DNA of 64,000 nt from Bradyrhizobium guangxiense (GTDB lineage Bacteria > Pseudomonadota > Alphaproteobacteria > Rhizobiales > Xanthobacteraceae): contig NZ_CP022219.1 of the NCBI RefSeq assembly GCF_004114915.1, positions 4,990,501 through 5,054,500 on the forward strand, in the 5' to 3' direction. The notes beneath the pieces were generated by a model. That model was not told the origin of the DNA. It made no database searches and saw only the letters and a list, made by a program, of their open reading frames with translations. The translations under genes and the position numbers were made by a program. Positions 15,668 to 25,548 of this stretch are shown piece by piece (position 1 is the first letter of the stretch; the number at the start of each line of letters is the position of its first letter).

Positions 15668-17998
15668 CTATCCGGCCGCGCGCCGCGGTGTCAGGCTGAC
15701 GGCGCCATCGGCCGGCGGCGCGATGTGCATCAAGATGGTCTGGGTGGCGGATGCGACCTCGATGCCGTTCTGCTGGAAGCGCAGCTTCATGCGGCGGTTG
15801 AATTCGCGCTGAACCGGCCAGCGTCCGGCCTCGGTGCAGCGGATCTGGCCGACGATCGACACCATCGCGCCGTCGACCTTGTCGATGCCCCACAGGTCGA
15901 GATCGCCGCGGATCAGCGCACGGAATTCAGGCTCGCGGCGCATCTCGTCGACGATGTCCTTGAGGATCTGGCCGGCGCGATCAGTGTCTTCCTTGTAGGC
16001 GACGTTGACGCTGACCGAGGCGTTGCCGGCGCCGCGGCTCGCATTGGTGATGGTCGTGACCGCGCTGAACGGCACGATGTGCACGGCGCCATCGCCCGCG
16101 CGCAGGCGGATGGTACGGATCGAGACGTTCTCGACCACGCCCGAGAGTCCCGACACGCTGACATTGTCGCCGACCTGCACCGTGTTCTCCAGCAGCAGGA
16201 AGAGCCCGGTAATGAGGTCCTGCACCAGCTTCTGCGAGCCGAAGCCGATGGCGATGCCGACGATGCCGGCGCCCGCCAGCAGCGGCGCGACATTGACCCC
16301 GATCTCGCTCAGCGCCGTGAGACCGACGATTGTGGCGATCAGGCAGAGCAGCGCGGTGCGCAGCATCGGCTGGAAGGTGCGCAAGCGCGCGGCACGGGCG
16401 TAGTGTCCATCCCGCGAGAGCGTATTGATCTGGCGGTCCAGCAGCGCGTTGCTGGCTTCCCAGATCGCCGCCGCGATGAACACGGCGAGACCAATCGTCA
16501 CCACGGCCGAGATCAACCGGCTGCCGATCTGGCCGCCATAGAACCAGACGATGGCGTCGACGCCCCAGACTTCGAGCACGGCAACGAAGCCGATGAAGGC
16601 AATCACGCCGGAGATGATCTTGCGCAGCAGCGGCAGATAGCGGTTGGCGCGGATCTCGAGGCCCGGAAAACGCTGGAGGATCTCCGGCTTGATGCGGAAG
16701 CCGCGGTCGATCAGGCTCAGCGTCAGCATGATGGCGATGCGCGTGATCAGGGCGACTGCGATCGTGCCGACGAAATATTGCAGCAGCAGCGAATAGCCGT
16801 TGCGGATGTTGAGTGCCCACACTGCCCAGAGCGCGAGATCGAGCGCGATGGCGAGATAATGCCAGCCGCCGGCAATGCGGTTGCGCAGGCGGGCGGCGAT
16901 GCCCTGCCGGTCGGCCGGTGCGCGGATGGCTTCGGCGACCTGGCGGCGGCATTGCAGGATGATGACGACGACGAAAAGATGCACCACCAGCATCACCATG
17001 CGGAGCAGCGCGGCATAACCGGCGCGATGGAGACCGAGCAGCAGCGCCACGTTGGCGAAGGCGATGCCCGAGACGCCGACACCGACGATGCGGCGCGCCC
17101 AGATCTCGATATAGGCCGCGGTCTCGGCCCGCACCGGAAACAGGCCGAACGGTCCCGCCAGCGCACGGACCACGCAGATGAGGCCGCGCGAGAACGCATA
17201 GGCATTGGCAACCGCGAGGATCACGAGGCGAACGGTCGTGGGCTCCCCGATCTCCGTTCCGAGCAGCGCGGAGGCGACGCCCATGAAGGCGAACACCGGA
17301 AGCAGCTCGAGCACGAGGCGCCCGAGCACGAAGGGCAGCCGCAACATGATCTGCCAGACCCGCGCCAGACTGTGGCGGCGCTGGTGCAGTTCGGGCGCCG
17401 GCGTGACGTCGGCGACCGATGAGGGCGGATCGGCAATCGGCAGCGCCTGCGCCGAAAGTCGCGCCGCTTGCGGCACGCGGCCCTCCAGGAACGCAACAGG
17501 ACGTCGGATCAGGCGGAAGATCACCCATTCGGCCGAGAGGGCGCAGCCGAGCACCAGTGCGAGCTTCCAGGCGATCTCGATCAGCAGATTATAGGCCGCG
17601 GGATCGTTCGCGGTGCGGACGATCCAGTAGTAGAACGCCGGGAAATGCGTGAGCGTCCGGGCTACGCTGGCAATCTCGCTCGATATCGCGCCGATCTCCT
17701 CCGACACCGTGAGCAGGAGTTGCGCACCGAGGCCGTCGGCAGCGAGCGGGATCGGCGACTTCTGCTCGGGCGCGGGCGGCTGCTGACCGGATGCATTGGC
17801 GATCGCGCGCAGCGTATCGATCATCTGCGCACGTTTCTTGTCGTCCTGCAGCGTCTCCAGCGCTCGCTTGGCTTCCTCAGGCGACAATGCGGCCGCATCA
17901 TTCGTCGCCGGCCGGGGCGTCTCGGCGCGGACGCCGGAGAGAGAGGAGATGGCGAGGAAGAGGGCGGCGAGGAATGCCGGGACAAGCTTATGCGACAC
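15668..17998 (-). CDS. MscS-family mechanosensitive channel with large N-terminal extension
   Basis: About 776 residues. A signal peptide (SHKLVPAFLAALFLAISSLS) leads into a periplasmic region (to about residue 130), then ten or so hydrophobic segments, and the MscS pore/beta domain near the C terminus: LLAGAGIVGIAIGFGSQKLV, QDLITGLFLLLENTVQVGD, VSGLSGVVENVSIRTIRLR. Such channels release solutes under hypo-osmotic shock. GTG 17998 is preferred: AGGGAA precedes it and it puts the signal peptide first. ATG 18034 is in frame without a ribosome site. Confidence 0.92.
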   Translation of the reverse strand: MSHKLVPAFLAALFLAISSLSGVRAETPRPATNDAAALSPEEAKRALETLQDDKKRAQMIDTLRAIANASGQQPPAPEQKSPIPLAADGLGAQLLLTVSEEIGAISSEIASVARTLTHFPAFYYWIVRTANDPAAYNLLIEIAWKLALVLGCALSAEWVIFRLIRRPVAFLEGRVPQAARLSAQALPIADPPSSVADVTPAPELHQRRHSLARVWQIMLRLPFVLGRLVLELLPVFAFMGVASALLGTEIGEPTTVRLVILAVANAYAFSRGLICVVRALAGPFGLFPVRAETAAYIEIWARRIVGVGVSGIAFANVALLLGLHRAGYAALLRMVMLVVHLFVVVIILQCRRQVAEAIRAPADRQGIAARLRNRIAGGWHYLAIALDLALWAVWALNIRNGYSLLLQYFVGTIAVALITRIAIMLTLSLIDRGFRIKPEILQRFPGLEIRANRYLPLLRKIISGVIAFIGFVAVLEVWGVDAIVWFYGGQIGSRLISAVVTIGLAVFIAAAIWEASNALLDRQINTLSRDGHYARAARLRTFQPMLRTALLCLIATIVGLTALSEIGVNVAPLLAGAGIVGIAIGFGSQKLVQDLITGLFLLLENTVQVGDNVSVSGLSGVVENVSIRTIRLRAGDGAVHIVPFSAVTTITNASRGAGNASVSVNVAYKEDTDRAGQILKDIVDEMRREPEFRALIRGDLDLWGIDKVDGAMVSIVGQIRCTEAGRWPVQREFNRRMKLRFQQNGIEVASATQTILMHIAPPADGAVSLTPRRAAG

Positions 17999-18779
17999 GA
18001 GGATTCCCTGGAAAAATGAATGCGCCGTCGGCATCGGAGACGATCACCGCCGAACCGCGCGCGTCATGTCGGATGCCAGCTATTCGCCCCGGTCCTGTGT
18101 CGGAAATGGGCCAGCGTGACGACATTCTCTTGGCATTTACCGCAATGCGAAGATGGGAACCGCAACATCGGCGGAGTCGAGATGCCAACGGACCGCGATC
18201 CGTCATTGCAAGATCACCGCGGTTCGACGTTACGAAGAGGTCGTCATGCCCGCGCTTGTCCCGGGCATCCACGGTCTTCGTGCCAGACAGCAAGCCGTCA
18301 TGGCCGGGCCGAGCCCGGGCATCGCGGTAGGCGACCAGCGTTAACGCGCAGGTGACGCGTGATGTCTCTCCCCGTCATTCCAGGCGTCGGCCCCGAAATG
18401 ACAGCGGAGAGGAACGAGGAGAAACGGGGATATCGAATCCCATCCATCGCGGCGGCCTCGTCACAGCCATCCGACACGATCGATGTCACGCAAAATACAG
18501 CGCCGGGAAGGTAGGGGCTCTGCCTTACTGATGCAGCCCACTAAACCTTGACCCGGCGTGCCGTTCGCGGTTTCTGCCGCTATGCGATAATCCGAACGAG
18601 CTCCATCGCAATTAACGCGGCTGGATTTGCGGAGGTGGCGTCATAGACCTCCCCTTGCTCATGGAATGAACGTTGCGCGTCGCTTGTTTGCGACCAGCAC
18701 TATGCTCCTCCTGTGACACAAGACTGTCAAGCGGGATCAATCGTGCAGGCATCAAATGTGAAGTGCGCAGCTGAGTGCT
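17999..18779. other. Intergenic region, no gene seen
   Basis: With the fragment that follows, this is the longest non-coding stretch of the window. It has lower coding bias, stop codons in all frames at short spacing, and two repeat clusters (see the repeat entry at 18243). The only open frames are short, lack ribosome sites and resemble nothing. It also contains whatever promoter drives the MscS gene. Confidence 0.6.
18243..18402. repeat. Cluster of dispersed repeats of the GTCATGCCCG and GTCATTCC types
   Basis: GTCATGCCCGCGCTTGTCCC-GGGCATCCACG begins near 18243 and is answered by GCCGGGCCGAGCCCGGGCAT at about 18303-18322. A second small element, GTCATTCCAGGC...CCGAAATGAC, lies at 18374-18402 and shares ends with the repeats at 14411, 37499 and 45531. 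These are common intergenic elements in Bradyrhizobium; no coding content. Confidence 0.7.
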
Positions 18780-18960
18780 TTGACAGGGAACCGGCGAACA
18801 CGATCATATCGGATCGCCTTGCTCACATTGGACTCCGGCGAGCATCCGGATCTGATCAAGGGGCCGCTGCGGGATCTCGGTTATGTCGACGGCAAGAACC
18901 TCACCTTCATTCATCGCTCCGCAGAGTGCAGCGCCGTGGACCGAGCAAACTCGGCGTTTG
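18780..18960 (+). pseudogene. Decayed fragment of an ABC substrate-binding protein (pfam04392-like)
   Basis: The plus frame reads RIALLTLDSGEHPDLIKGPL, then RDLGYVDGKNLTFIHRSAEC. This matches the early part of the ABC_sub_bind family, whose members read R-I-G-x-L...GLRELGYVEGQNL-x-I-x-RSAE. The intact paralogue at 33821-34798 shows the same region. After about 18920 the family match is lost, and no signal peptide or remaining 250 residues follow. It is best read as a degenerate relic. Confidence 0.5.
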
Positions 18961-19083
18961 ATGGTCGCCACGGAGGCCGGGGGCGCGCGGATATCGAGCG
19001 GGGCAATGATGACATCATACCCCTGATTTGCCCGACGCCGCAAATCGACTTCGAAAAATCAGCAGCCGTTCCCAGCCGCTAGC

Positions 19084-19133
19084 AAGCCATTGATTTTGCT
19101 GCCGCCGGCTACTGTGCATGGGGTTGTTTTCGC
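19084..19133 (-). repeat. Dispersed repeat (GCGAAAACAACCCCATGCAC type), copy 1
   Basis: On the minus strand GCGAAAACAACCCCATGCAC AGTAG begins the element, which ends AAATCAATGG. The same element occurs at 62048-62097 after feoB with about 80 percent identity over 50 bases. Here it overlaps the last codons and stop of ppk2, giving the C-terminal residues KQPHAQ. Confidence 0.75.
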
Positions 19134-20059
19134 GATTTCTTGGTACCGCCCCTTTTTTCTTCCTTCTCCAGCGCTGCGCGCACCTCGGCGAATTCCCGAA
19201 GCGAGGCCTTGTCGGCGCGGGGAAAGCGCAGATCCAGCTTTTCGAGCGCAGCATTGATCACCGATCCGATCACGACGCGCGCGAACCATTTGTGGTCGGC
19301 GGGCACGACATACCACGGCGCATGGGGCGTCGAGGTGTGGCGGACGATGTCCTGGTAGACCGCCTGGTAGCGCGGCCACAGCGCGCGCTCCTTGATGTCG
19401 TCCATCGAGAACTTCCACTGCTTGGACGGGTCCTCCAGCCGGTCGAGGAAGCGCTCGCGCTGCTCGGCCTTGGAGACGTTGAGGAAGAATTTCAGCACCA
19501 CGGTGCCGTTGCGGCAAAGGTAGCGCTCGAACGCCGAGATGTCCTCGAACCGCTCCTTCCAGATGCTCTTGGTGACGAGCCCTTGCGGCAGCTTCTCCTT
19601 GGCGAGGAGCTCCGGGTGCACCCGCGTCACCAGGCACTCCTCGTAATGGGAGCGGTTGAAGATGCCGATATGGCCGCGCTCGGGCAGAGCGATCACGTGG
19701 CGCCAGAGGAAATCGTGGTCGAGCTCCTTGCTGCTCGGCGCCTTGAACGCATGGACTTCGCAGCCCTGCGGGTTGATGCCTTCGAAGATCGCCTTGATCG
19801 CACTGTCCTTGCCGCCGGCATCCATGGCCTGGAACACGATCAGGAGCGACCAGCGGTCCTGGGCGTAGAGCTTCTCCTGAAACTCGATCAGCCGCTTCTT
19901 GTTGGCATCGAGAAGCGCCAGCGCCTTCTCCTTGTCGAGATCGCCCTTCTCGTTGGTCTTGTAGTCCTTGAGATGAAACTTGCCCGATCCATCGTAGCGG
20001 AATGGCGTGATGTAGCGGTCAAGCTCCTGGACGAGCGGTTTGGACGACTTCTTGCTCAT
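19109..20059 (-). CDS. ppk2: Polyphosphate kinase 2 (PPK2, class III-like)
   Basis: Transfers phosphate between polyphosphate and nucleotides. The 316-residue chain carries FQAMDAGGKDSAIKAIFEGI (Walker A), FKAPSSKELDHDFLWR, the Walker B region IGIFNRSHYEECLVTRVHPE, a lid segment SKAEQRERFLDRLEDPSKQW, and APWYVVPADHKWFARVVI. The AMDAGGKD form and length match class III enzymes, which can phosphorylate both AMP and ADP; class is inference. Its start lies inside the end of livM (41-base overlap), so it is probably expressed with the amino-acid transporter. The last six residues come from a dispersed repeat. Confidence 0.93.
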   Translation of the reverse strand: MSKKSSKPLVQELDRYITPFRYDGSGKFHLKDYKTNEKGDLDKEKALALLDANKKRLIEFQEKLYAQDRWSLLIVFQAMDAGGKDSAIKAIFEGINPQGCEVHAFKAPSSKELDHDFLWRHVIALPERGHIGIFNRSHYEECLVTRVHPELLAKEKLPQGLVTKSIWKERFEDISAFERYLCRNGTVVLKFFLNVSKAEQRERFLDRLEDPSKQWKFSMDDIKERALWPRYQAVYQDIVRHTSTPHAPWYVVPADHKWFARVVIGSVINAALEKLDLRFPRADKASLREFAEVRAALEKEEKRGGTKKSRKQPHAQ

Positions 20060-21038
20060 GAGCGCGGGGCACCTTGCGTTGCGGCTTCAATCGGTCAAGC
20101 ACGCTACCAAGGATGCCCTTGGGAAGGAATATGATGAAAAGCACGAGCAGCACGCCGTAGACGAGATTGTCCCAGCCGACCGCCTTGGTGCCGAAGCCGA
20201 TGCGAAGGGTTTCCGCCAGCAGAATCGTAATCACGGCGCCGAAGGTCGGGCCGAGCGAGACGAACAGGCCGCCGACGATGGCGGCGAACACCATCTGTAG
20301 CGACACCGCGATGCCGCTGACGGTGTCGGGCGTGATGAACATCTGGTACTGGCAGTAGATCGCGCCCGCGAGCGCCGTCATCAGGGCGCTGAGTAGCGTG
20401 ATCTTCAGCTTCTCCGCGGTGACGTCGACGCCGGCCGCGGCCGCCGCGTCCTCGTCCTCCGAGATCGCCTCCAGCGCGTAGCGCGCCATGCTGCGATCGA
20501 CCCAGTGCCAGATCACGATGCCGAACAGCCAGATCCCGAGCGCGATCAGATACCAGGTGGTCTTGTCGTCGAACTGCAGCGCCAGCAGCTTGTTGGTAGA
20601 GGCGCGGTTCGGCGTATAGCCCAGCGAGCCGCCGGTGTAGTCACGCGTTGCGGTGATGACCTGGAGCACGATGCCCGACAGCGCCAGCGTCACCAGCACG
20701 AAATAGTGCCCGGTGATACGGAAGCGGAAGCAGGGATAGCCCACGATCAGTGCCAGCGCGCCGGCCGCAACCATGCTGACGGGAATGCCGATCCAGGGCG
20801 ACAGTCCCAAATGATTCCAAAGCAGCGCGGTGACATAGGCGCCAATCCCCATGAAGCCGCCATGGCCCAGCGAGACCAGGCCGAACCGCCCCATCATCGA
20901 CCAGGAGGTGTAGGCGAACGACCAGATCAGGATCAGCACCAGGATGTGCAGGTGATAGGGATCCCGATAGACGAACGGCAGCGCGACCAGCGCCGCGAGC
21001 CCGACGCCCCATGCTGCAAGCCGCCCCTGCAGCGTCAT
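20019..21038 (-). CDS. livM: Branched-chain amino acid (HAAT) ABC transporter permease LivM
   Basis: Inner-membrane permease with about nine helices and the family motif GRFGLVSLGHGGFMGIGAYV. The EEA-like loop ALEAISEDEDAAAAAGVDV contacts the ATPase. ATG 21038 overlaps the livH stop by ATGA, and the gene ends inside ppk2. Together with livH, livF, livG and the receptor at 23412 it makes a complete importer for branched-chain amino acids or a related amide; substrate is not decided by sequence. Confidence 0.93.
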   Translation of the reverse strand: MTLQGRLAAWGVGLAALVALPFVYRDPYHLHILVLILIWSFAYTSWSMMGRFGLVSLGHGGFMGIGAYVTALLWNHLGLSPWIGIPVSMVAAGALALIVGYPCFRFRITGHYFVLVTLALSGIVLQVITATRDYTGGSLGYTPNRASTNKLLALQFDDKTTWYLIALGIWLFGIVIWHWVDRSMARYALEAISEDEDAAAAAGVDVTAEKLKITLLSALMTALAGAIYCQYQMFITPDTVSGIAVSLQMVFAAIVGGLFVSLGPTFGAVITILLAETLRIGFGTKAVGWDNLVYGVLLVLFIIFLPKGILGSVLDRLKPQRKVPRAHEQEVVQTARPGA

Positions 21039-21921
21039 CGGCGCCTCGCCAGCAGGCCCGCGGGCCGGATGAACATCATGACGATGAAGAAGGCGAAGGC
21101 GAGCACATAGCCCCATTCGAGATCGGAGAACAGGCCGCCGAGCGAGATGATCTCGGCGAACACGAACGAGGCGATGAACCCGCCGATGAAATTGCCGAGC
21201 CCGCCGAGCACGCAGATCAGGAAGGTGATCGGCCCGAAGGACAGGCCGACGAAGGGATGCACGTCATATTGCAGCACCAGGAGGCAGGCGGCGAGCCCCG
21301 CGAGCGCACCGCCGAGTGCCGAGGTGATGAGATAGATCCGCTTGGTGTCGACGCCCATCAGGGCCATGATCTGCCGGTCCTGCGAGATGGCGCGGATCGC
21401 GGTGCCGGTGAAGGTGCGCGTCATGAACAGATAGACCGCGACCATGCCGACCAGCGCGGCCAGAAAGGACAGGAGACGGGCGTAGCTGAAATTCATGTCG
21501 CCGAAGGCGAGCACCGGCAGGCGGATGCCGAGGTTGCGGAAATCGATGCCGAAGGCGACGGTGGCAAAGCTCTGCAGCACGAACAGAACGCCGCCGGTCG
21601 CGAGCAGCTGGTTGATCGGCGGCGCCGTCAGCAGCGGCGCGATCACCAGGTAATGCAGCGCCGCGCCGAGCACCGCGACCAGCAGGACCGTGAGCGGAGC
21701 CGCGATAAAATAGCTGACGCCGTAGTACTGCACCATGAAATACATGGCGTACATGCCAATCATCACCAGCTCGGCGTAGCAGATCCAGGTCACGTCGATG
21801 ACGCCGAAGATCAGGTTGAGCCCGAGCGCGAGCAGCGCCAGCACGCCGCCGAGCAGGATGCCGTTGATCACGGCCTCGAGCAGGTAGATGTCGAAAATGT
21901 CCAGGAACGCCTGCATGCCCA

Positions 21922-21922
<1 letters not shown>
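21035..21922 (-). CDS. livH: Branched-chain amino acid (HAAT) ABC transporter permease LivH
   Basis: 295-residue permease with about eight membrane helices. Motifs: NGILLGGVLALLALGLNLIF, the coupling loop RAISQDRQIMALMGVD, and the glycine-rich FLICVLGGLGNFIGGFIASF. ATG 21922 shares a base with the livF stop (TGATG). A second in-frame ATG at 21916 (MQAFLDIF) is possible. Partner of LivM in the heterodimeric channel. Confidence 0.93.
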
Positions 21923-22625
<703 letters not shown>

Positions 22626-22626
<1 letters not shown>

Positions 22627-23399
22627 CAGGCGCCTCCCGCGCGGCGGCGCGCTTCGGCGGCCGCGGCCTGCGTGGTCTCGGCATCGGTGCCGAGATAGAC
22701 CTCGATCACGCGCGGGTCGCCCGCCACCACGCTCGGCAAACCTTCCGAAATCTTCTCGCCGTGATCCAGCACCATGACGCGATCGACGACGCGCATCAGC
22801 ACGCCCATGATGTGCTCGACCCAGATGATGGTGATGCCGAGCTCGTCGCGGATGTTGCGCAGCATGTCGGCGGCCTGGTCCATCTCGGCCTCGTCGAGGC
22901 CGCCGAGGCTCTCGTCCGCCAGCAGCAGCTTTGGCGCAGTCGCAAGCGCCTTGGCCAGCTCGAGCTTCTTCAGACCGGCCGCGCCGAGGCCATCGACGCT
23001 GGCGTGGCGGTCGGTCGGCAGGCCGACCATTGCCAGCGAGCGCTCGGCCGCCTCCTCGGCCTTGACACGGCTGTGGCGTCCCTGGCCATAGAAGCCGGCC
23101 AGCGCGACGTTCTCGAAGATGGTCAGGCGGCGGAACGGCCGCGGGATCTGGAAGGTGCGGCCAATGCCGCTGTTGATGATCCGGTGCGGCGCAAGGCCCG
23201 CGATCTCGGAGCCGCCGAACAGGATCGAGCCCGATGTCGGCGCCAGCGTGCCGGAGAGCATGTTGAAGATGGTGCTCTTGCCCGAGCCGTTAGGGCCGAT
23301 CAGGCCGAGGATCTCTCCCTGGTCGACCCGGAACGACACGTTGTTGACGGCGGTGAAGCCGCCGAACCGCTTCACCAGTCCGCTGACTTCCAGCACCAA
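22626..23399 (-). CDS. livG: ABC transporter ATPase LivG
   Basis: 257 residues with Walker A GPNGSGKST and family motifs GIGRTFQIPRPFRRLTIFEN and WVEHIMGVLMRVVDRVMVLD. The usual LSYGQQRRLEIARAL signature is altered to LGAAGLKKLELAKALA, and Walker B reads LLLADESLGGLDEAEM. Similar forms occur in one HAAT subfamily, so the protein is likely functional. Forms a heterodimer with LivF. Confidence 0.93.
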
Positions 23400-23411
23400 G
23401 GCCCTCCGCTG

Positions 23412-24722
23412 CTACTGGTTGCTGTAGGTGGTGCCCTTCGGCAGCGGCAGCACGGCGTCGCGCTGCGCCTGGCTCTTCGGCCACACCACATGGGACTTGT
23501 CTTCGATATACTGGATCACGACGGGGAACGAGCGCTCGTTCTGCCCGGCCATGGGCGTCCCCTCGCCGTAGAACTTCACGCCGAAGCCCAGCATGGTGCC
23601 GCCTTCTGGGATGTCGGTGTCGAGCGCCGCCTTGCGCAGCGCGTCGGGATCGACGCCGCCATACTTCTTGATGGCGCGGGGCAGCACGTCGCTCATGAAC
23701 ACATAGGTGTTGGACGCGCCGATGCCGACATGGGCGGAGCGGATGGCGACGCCGGGCCGGATCTTGTCGAACTCCTCGCCGACCATCTTGATGACGGACG
23801 GAAGCTTCGGATCCATGGTCTTCTGATTGGCGAGCCAGATCGAGATCGGATCGGTGTTGAAGATATAGGTGGCGTCGGCCCCCATGCCTTCCTTCAACTT
23901 CTCATAGACACCGTAGCCCGCGCCATGCCCCATCAGCGCACCGAACTTCAGGCCCTGCTCGCGGGCCTGGCGGAGCAGCAGGGTGATGTCCGGATTGTAG
24001 CCGGTGTGGAAGATAACGTCGGGCTTGGCGCGCTTCAGCTTGGTCACAAGCGGCGACAGATCAGGGGCGGTCGCCGAATAACCCTCCTTTAGCACGACGT
24101 TGAAGCCGGCCTTCTTCGCGCCGGCCTCGTTGCCCTTGGAGACGTCGACGCCGTAAGCGCCATCCTCATGGATGATGGCAACACGCAGATCCTTCGGCTC
24201 TTTGCCGAATTTCTCCTTGGCGTTCTGCGCGATGAAATCCATCGTCATCATGCCGAACTGGTCGCCGCTCGCCTGCGGGCGGAACACGTATTTGTAGCCC
24301 TTCTCATTGAACACGGCCGACGAGATGCAGGTCGTCATCCACATGAACTTCTTGAGCTGCTCGACACGGGCAGCGACCGGCACGCATTGCGCCGAGGAGA
24401 AGAAGCCGAGCACCATGTCGACCTTCTCCTGCTCGAGCAGGCGGACGGATTCGTTGATGGCGATGTCGGGCTTACTCTGGGCGTCGGCGTAGACCGCCTC
24501 GACCTTGTAGCCCTCGACGCCGGTCTTGGCGAAATGGTCGAGGACGATCTTTGCGCCGATATAGCCTAGCTCGGAGCCGCCGCCGGCGAGAGGTCCGGTC
24601 AAATCAAAGACGACGCCGATCTTGATCTTCTTGTCCTGAGCCTGGGCGGATGTCGCCAACCCGGTCGCTGATATCGCGACCACCAGCCCACGTAACAAAC
24701 GGGCAGCCATGCGCAGGCGCAT
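23412..24722 (-). CDS. HAAT-family periplasmic substrate-binding protein (LivK-like)
   Basis: About 436 residues; signal peptide ends at SAQAQ, then KIKIGVVFDLTGPLAGGG, the usual start of periplasmic-binding-protein fold type I receptors. It is longer than E. coli LivK (about 370) and matches the Bradyrhizobium/Rhodopseudomonas amide or aromatic-acid type receptors in general layout. ATG 24722 follows GGGAGG. It heads the minus-strand operon with livG-F-H-M. Confidence 0.93.
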   Translation of the reverse strand: MRLRMAARLLRGLVVAISATGLATSAQAQDKKIKIGVVFDLTGPLAGGGSELGYIGAKIVLDHFAKTGVEGYKVEAVYADAQSKPDIAINESVRLLEQEKVDMVLGFFSSAQCVPVAARVEQLKKFMWMTTCISSAVFNEKGYKYVFRPQASGDQFGMMTMDFIAQNAKEKFGKEPKDLRVAIIHEDGAYGVDVSKGNEAGAKKAGFNVVLKEGYSATAPDLSPLVTKLKRAKPDVIFHTGYNPDITLLLRQAREQGLKFGALMGHGAGYGVYEKLKEGMGADATYIFNTDPISIWLANQKTMDPKLPSVIKMVGEEFDKIRPGVAIRSAHVGIGASNTYVFMSDVLPRAIKKYGGVDPDALRKAALDTDIPEGGTMLGFGVKFYGEGTPMAGQNERSFPVVIQYIEDKSHVVWPKSQAQRDAVLPLPKGTTYSNQ

Positions 24723-24814
24723 CAAAACCTCCCTGGACGATTGTGCATTGCATTCGTCTTGCTTTTGGTTGCCCTATCACATGGGCAGAGCGCAGGGATG
24801 TCAAGCCTCGCGCA

Positions 24815-25519
24815 TCAGCGCGAAGCGAACTGCTGCTCGATAAAGGCCGTGACAAATCGCGGCATGGTCGGCGTGAGATCACTCATCCCGCGCACGAGAT
24901 GGATGGCCGACAATTCAGGCTCGTCCTCACGGGCGAGATTGGCCTCGATCCGCGCGCGAGCCTGGTCGCCAGGCATGTCCAGGTTGAGGACCTTGATCAT
25001 CGCAATCGCGCGGCCGCTGACGACGCAGTGCCAGTCCACCTCGACCGTGTAGTCGGCCGCGGTCAGGCCGGTCTCTTCCGCGAGCTCGCGGACGACGCTG
25101 CCGGGGATGTCGAGCACACCACCTTTGACGTCATTGAGGTCGGGCGTACCCGATGGGAAATAGATTCGACCGGCATTGGAGGTGTGCTGCGCCATCTCGC
25201 CCATGACGAAGGCGCCGTCGGACGTGCGCAACGCGCCCATGCCGAAACCATTGAACACGGCAGCGTCGGGAAAGCCCCAGTCGCGCCAAGCGAGAAAACT
25301 GGCGAAATCGGTCTCGAAATAGGTCGCAGCCAGATGGTCGTCCGTGAACACGGCGTCCCGCCCCAGCAGGACGCGGCCGTTCCAGAGTTTCGGCCGCTCC
25401 CGCTGCTTCTCGGCGAAATGCACCGCGATGTCGGCACGCCGCTCCTCGGCAAACGGCCAGACGAGCGGCCGCACAGCGAGATCAAGCGTCGTGACGCGAT
25501 GAATGGTCAGTGACGTCAT
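24815..25519 (-). CDS. NUDIX-like hydrolase
   Basis: 234 residues. The helix part of the Nudix box, RELAEETGL, is clear (residues about 150-158). The preceding half reads KGGVLDIPGSVV and lacks the standard Glu eight residues before REL, so the box is partly degenerate. Nudix enzymes cleave nucleoside-diphosphate derivatives. It lies just upstream of the LivK-like gene on the same strand, separated by 92 bases; a link to the transporter is not shown. Confidence 0.8.
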   Translation of the reverse strand: MTSLTIHRVTTLDLAVRPLVWPFAEERRADIAVHFAEKQRERPKLWNGRVLLGRDAVFTDDHLAATYFETDFASFLAWRDWGFPDAAVFNGFGMGALRTSDGAFVMGEMAQHTSNAGRIYFPSGTPDLNDVKGGVLDIPGSVVRELAEETGLTAADYTVEVDWHCVVSGRAIAMIKVLNLDMPGDQARARIEANLAREDEPELSAIHLVRGMSDLTPTMPRFVTAFIEQQFASR

Positions 25520-25548
25520 GACCCCTGACTATCAAGCCTTCGCGTCAG

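Noticed and set aside
18780..19082. A 100-codon frame as an intact gene
   Set aside because: Only the first ~50 residues resemble a binding protein; the rest is unrelated, so it is listed as a relic instead.
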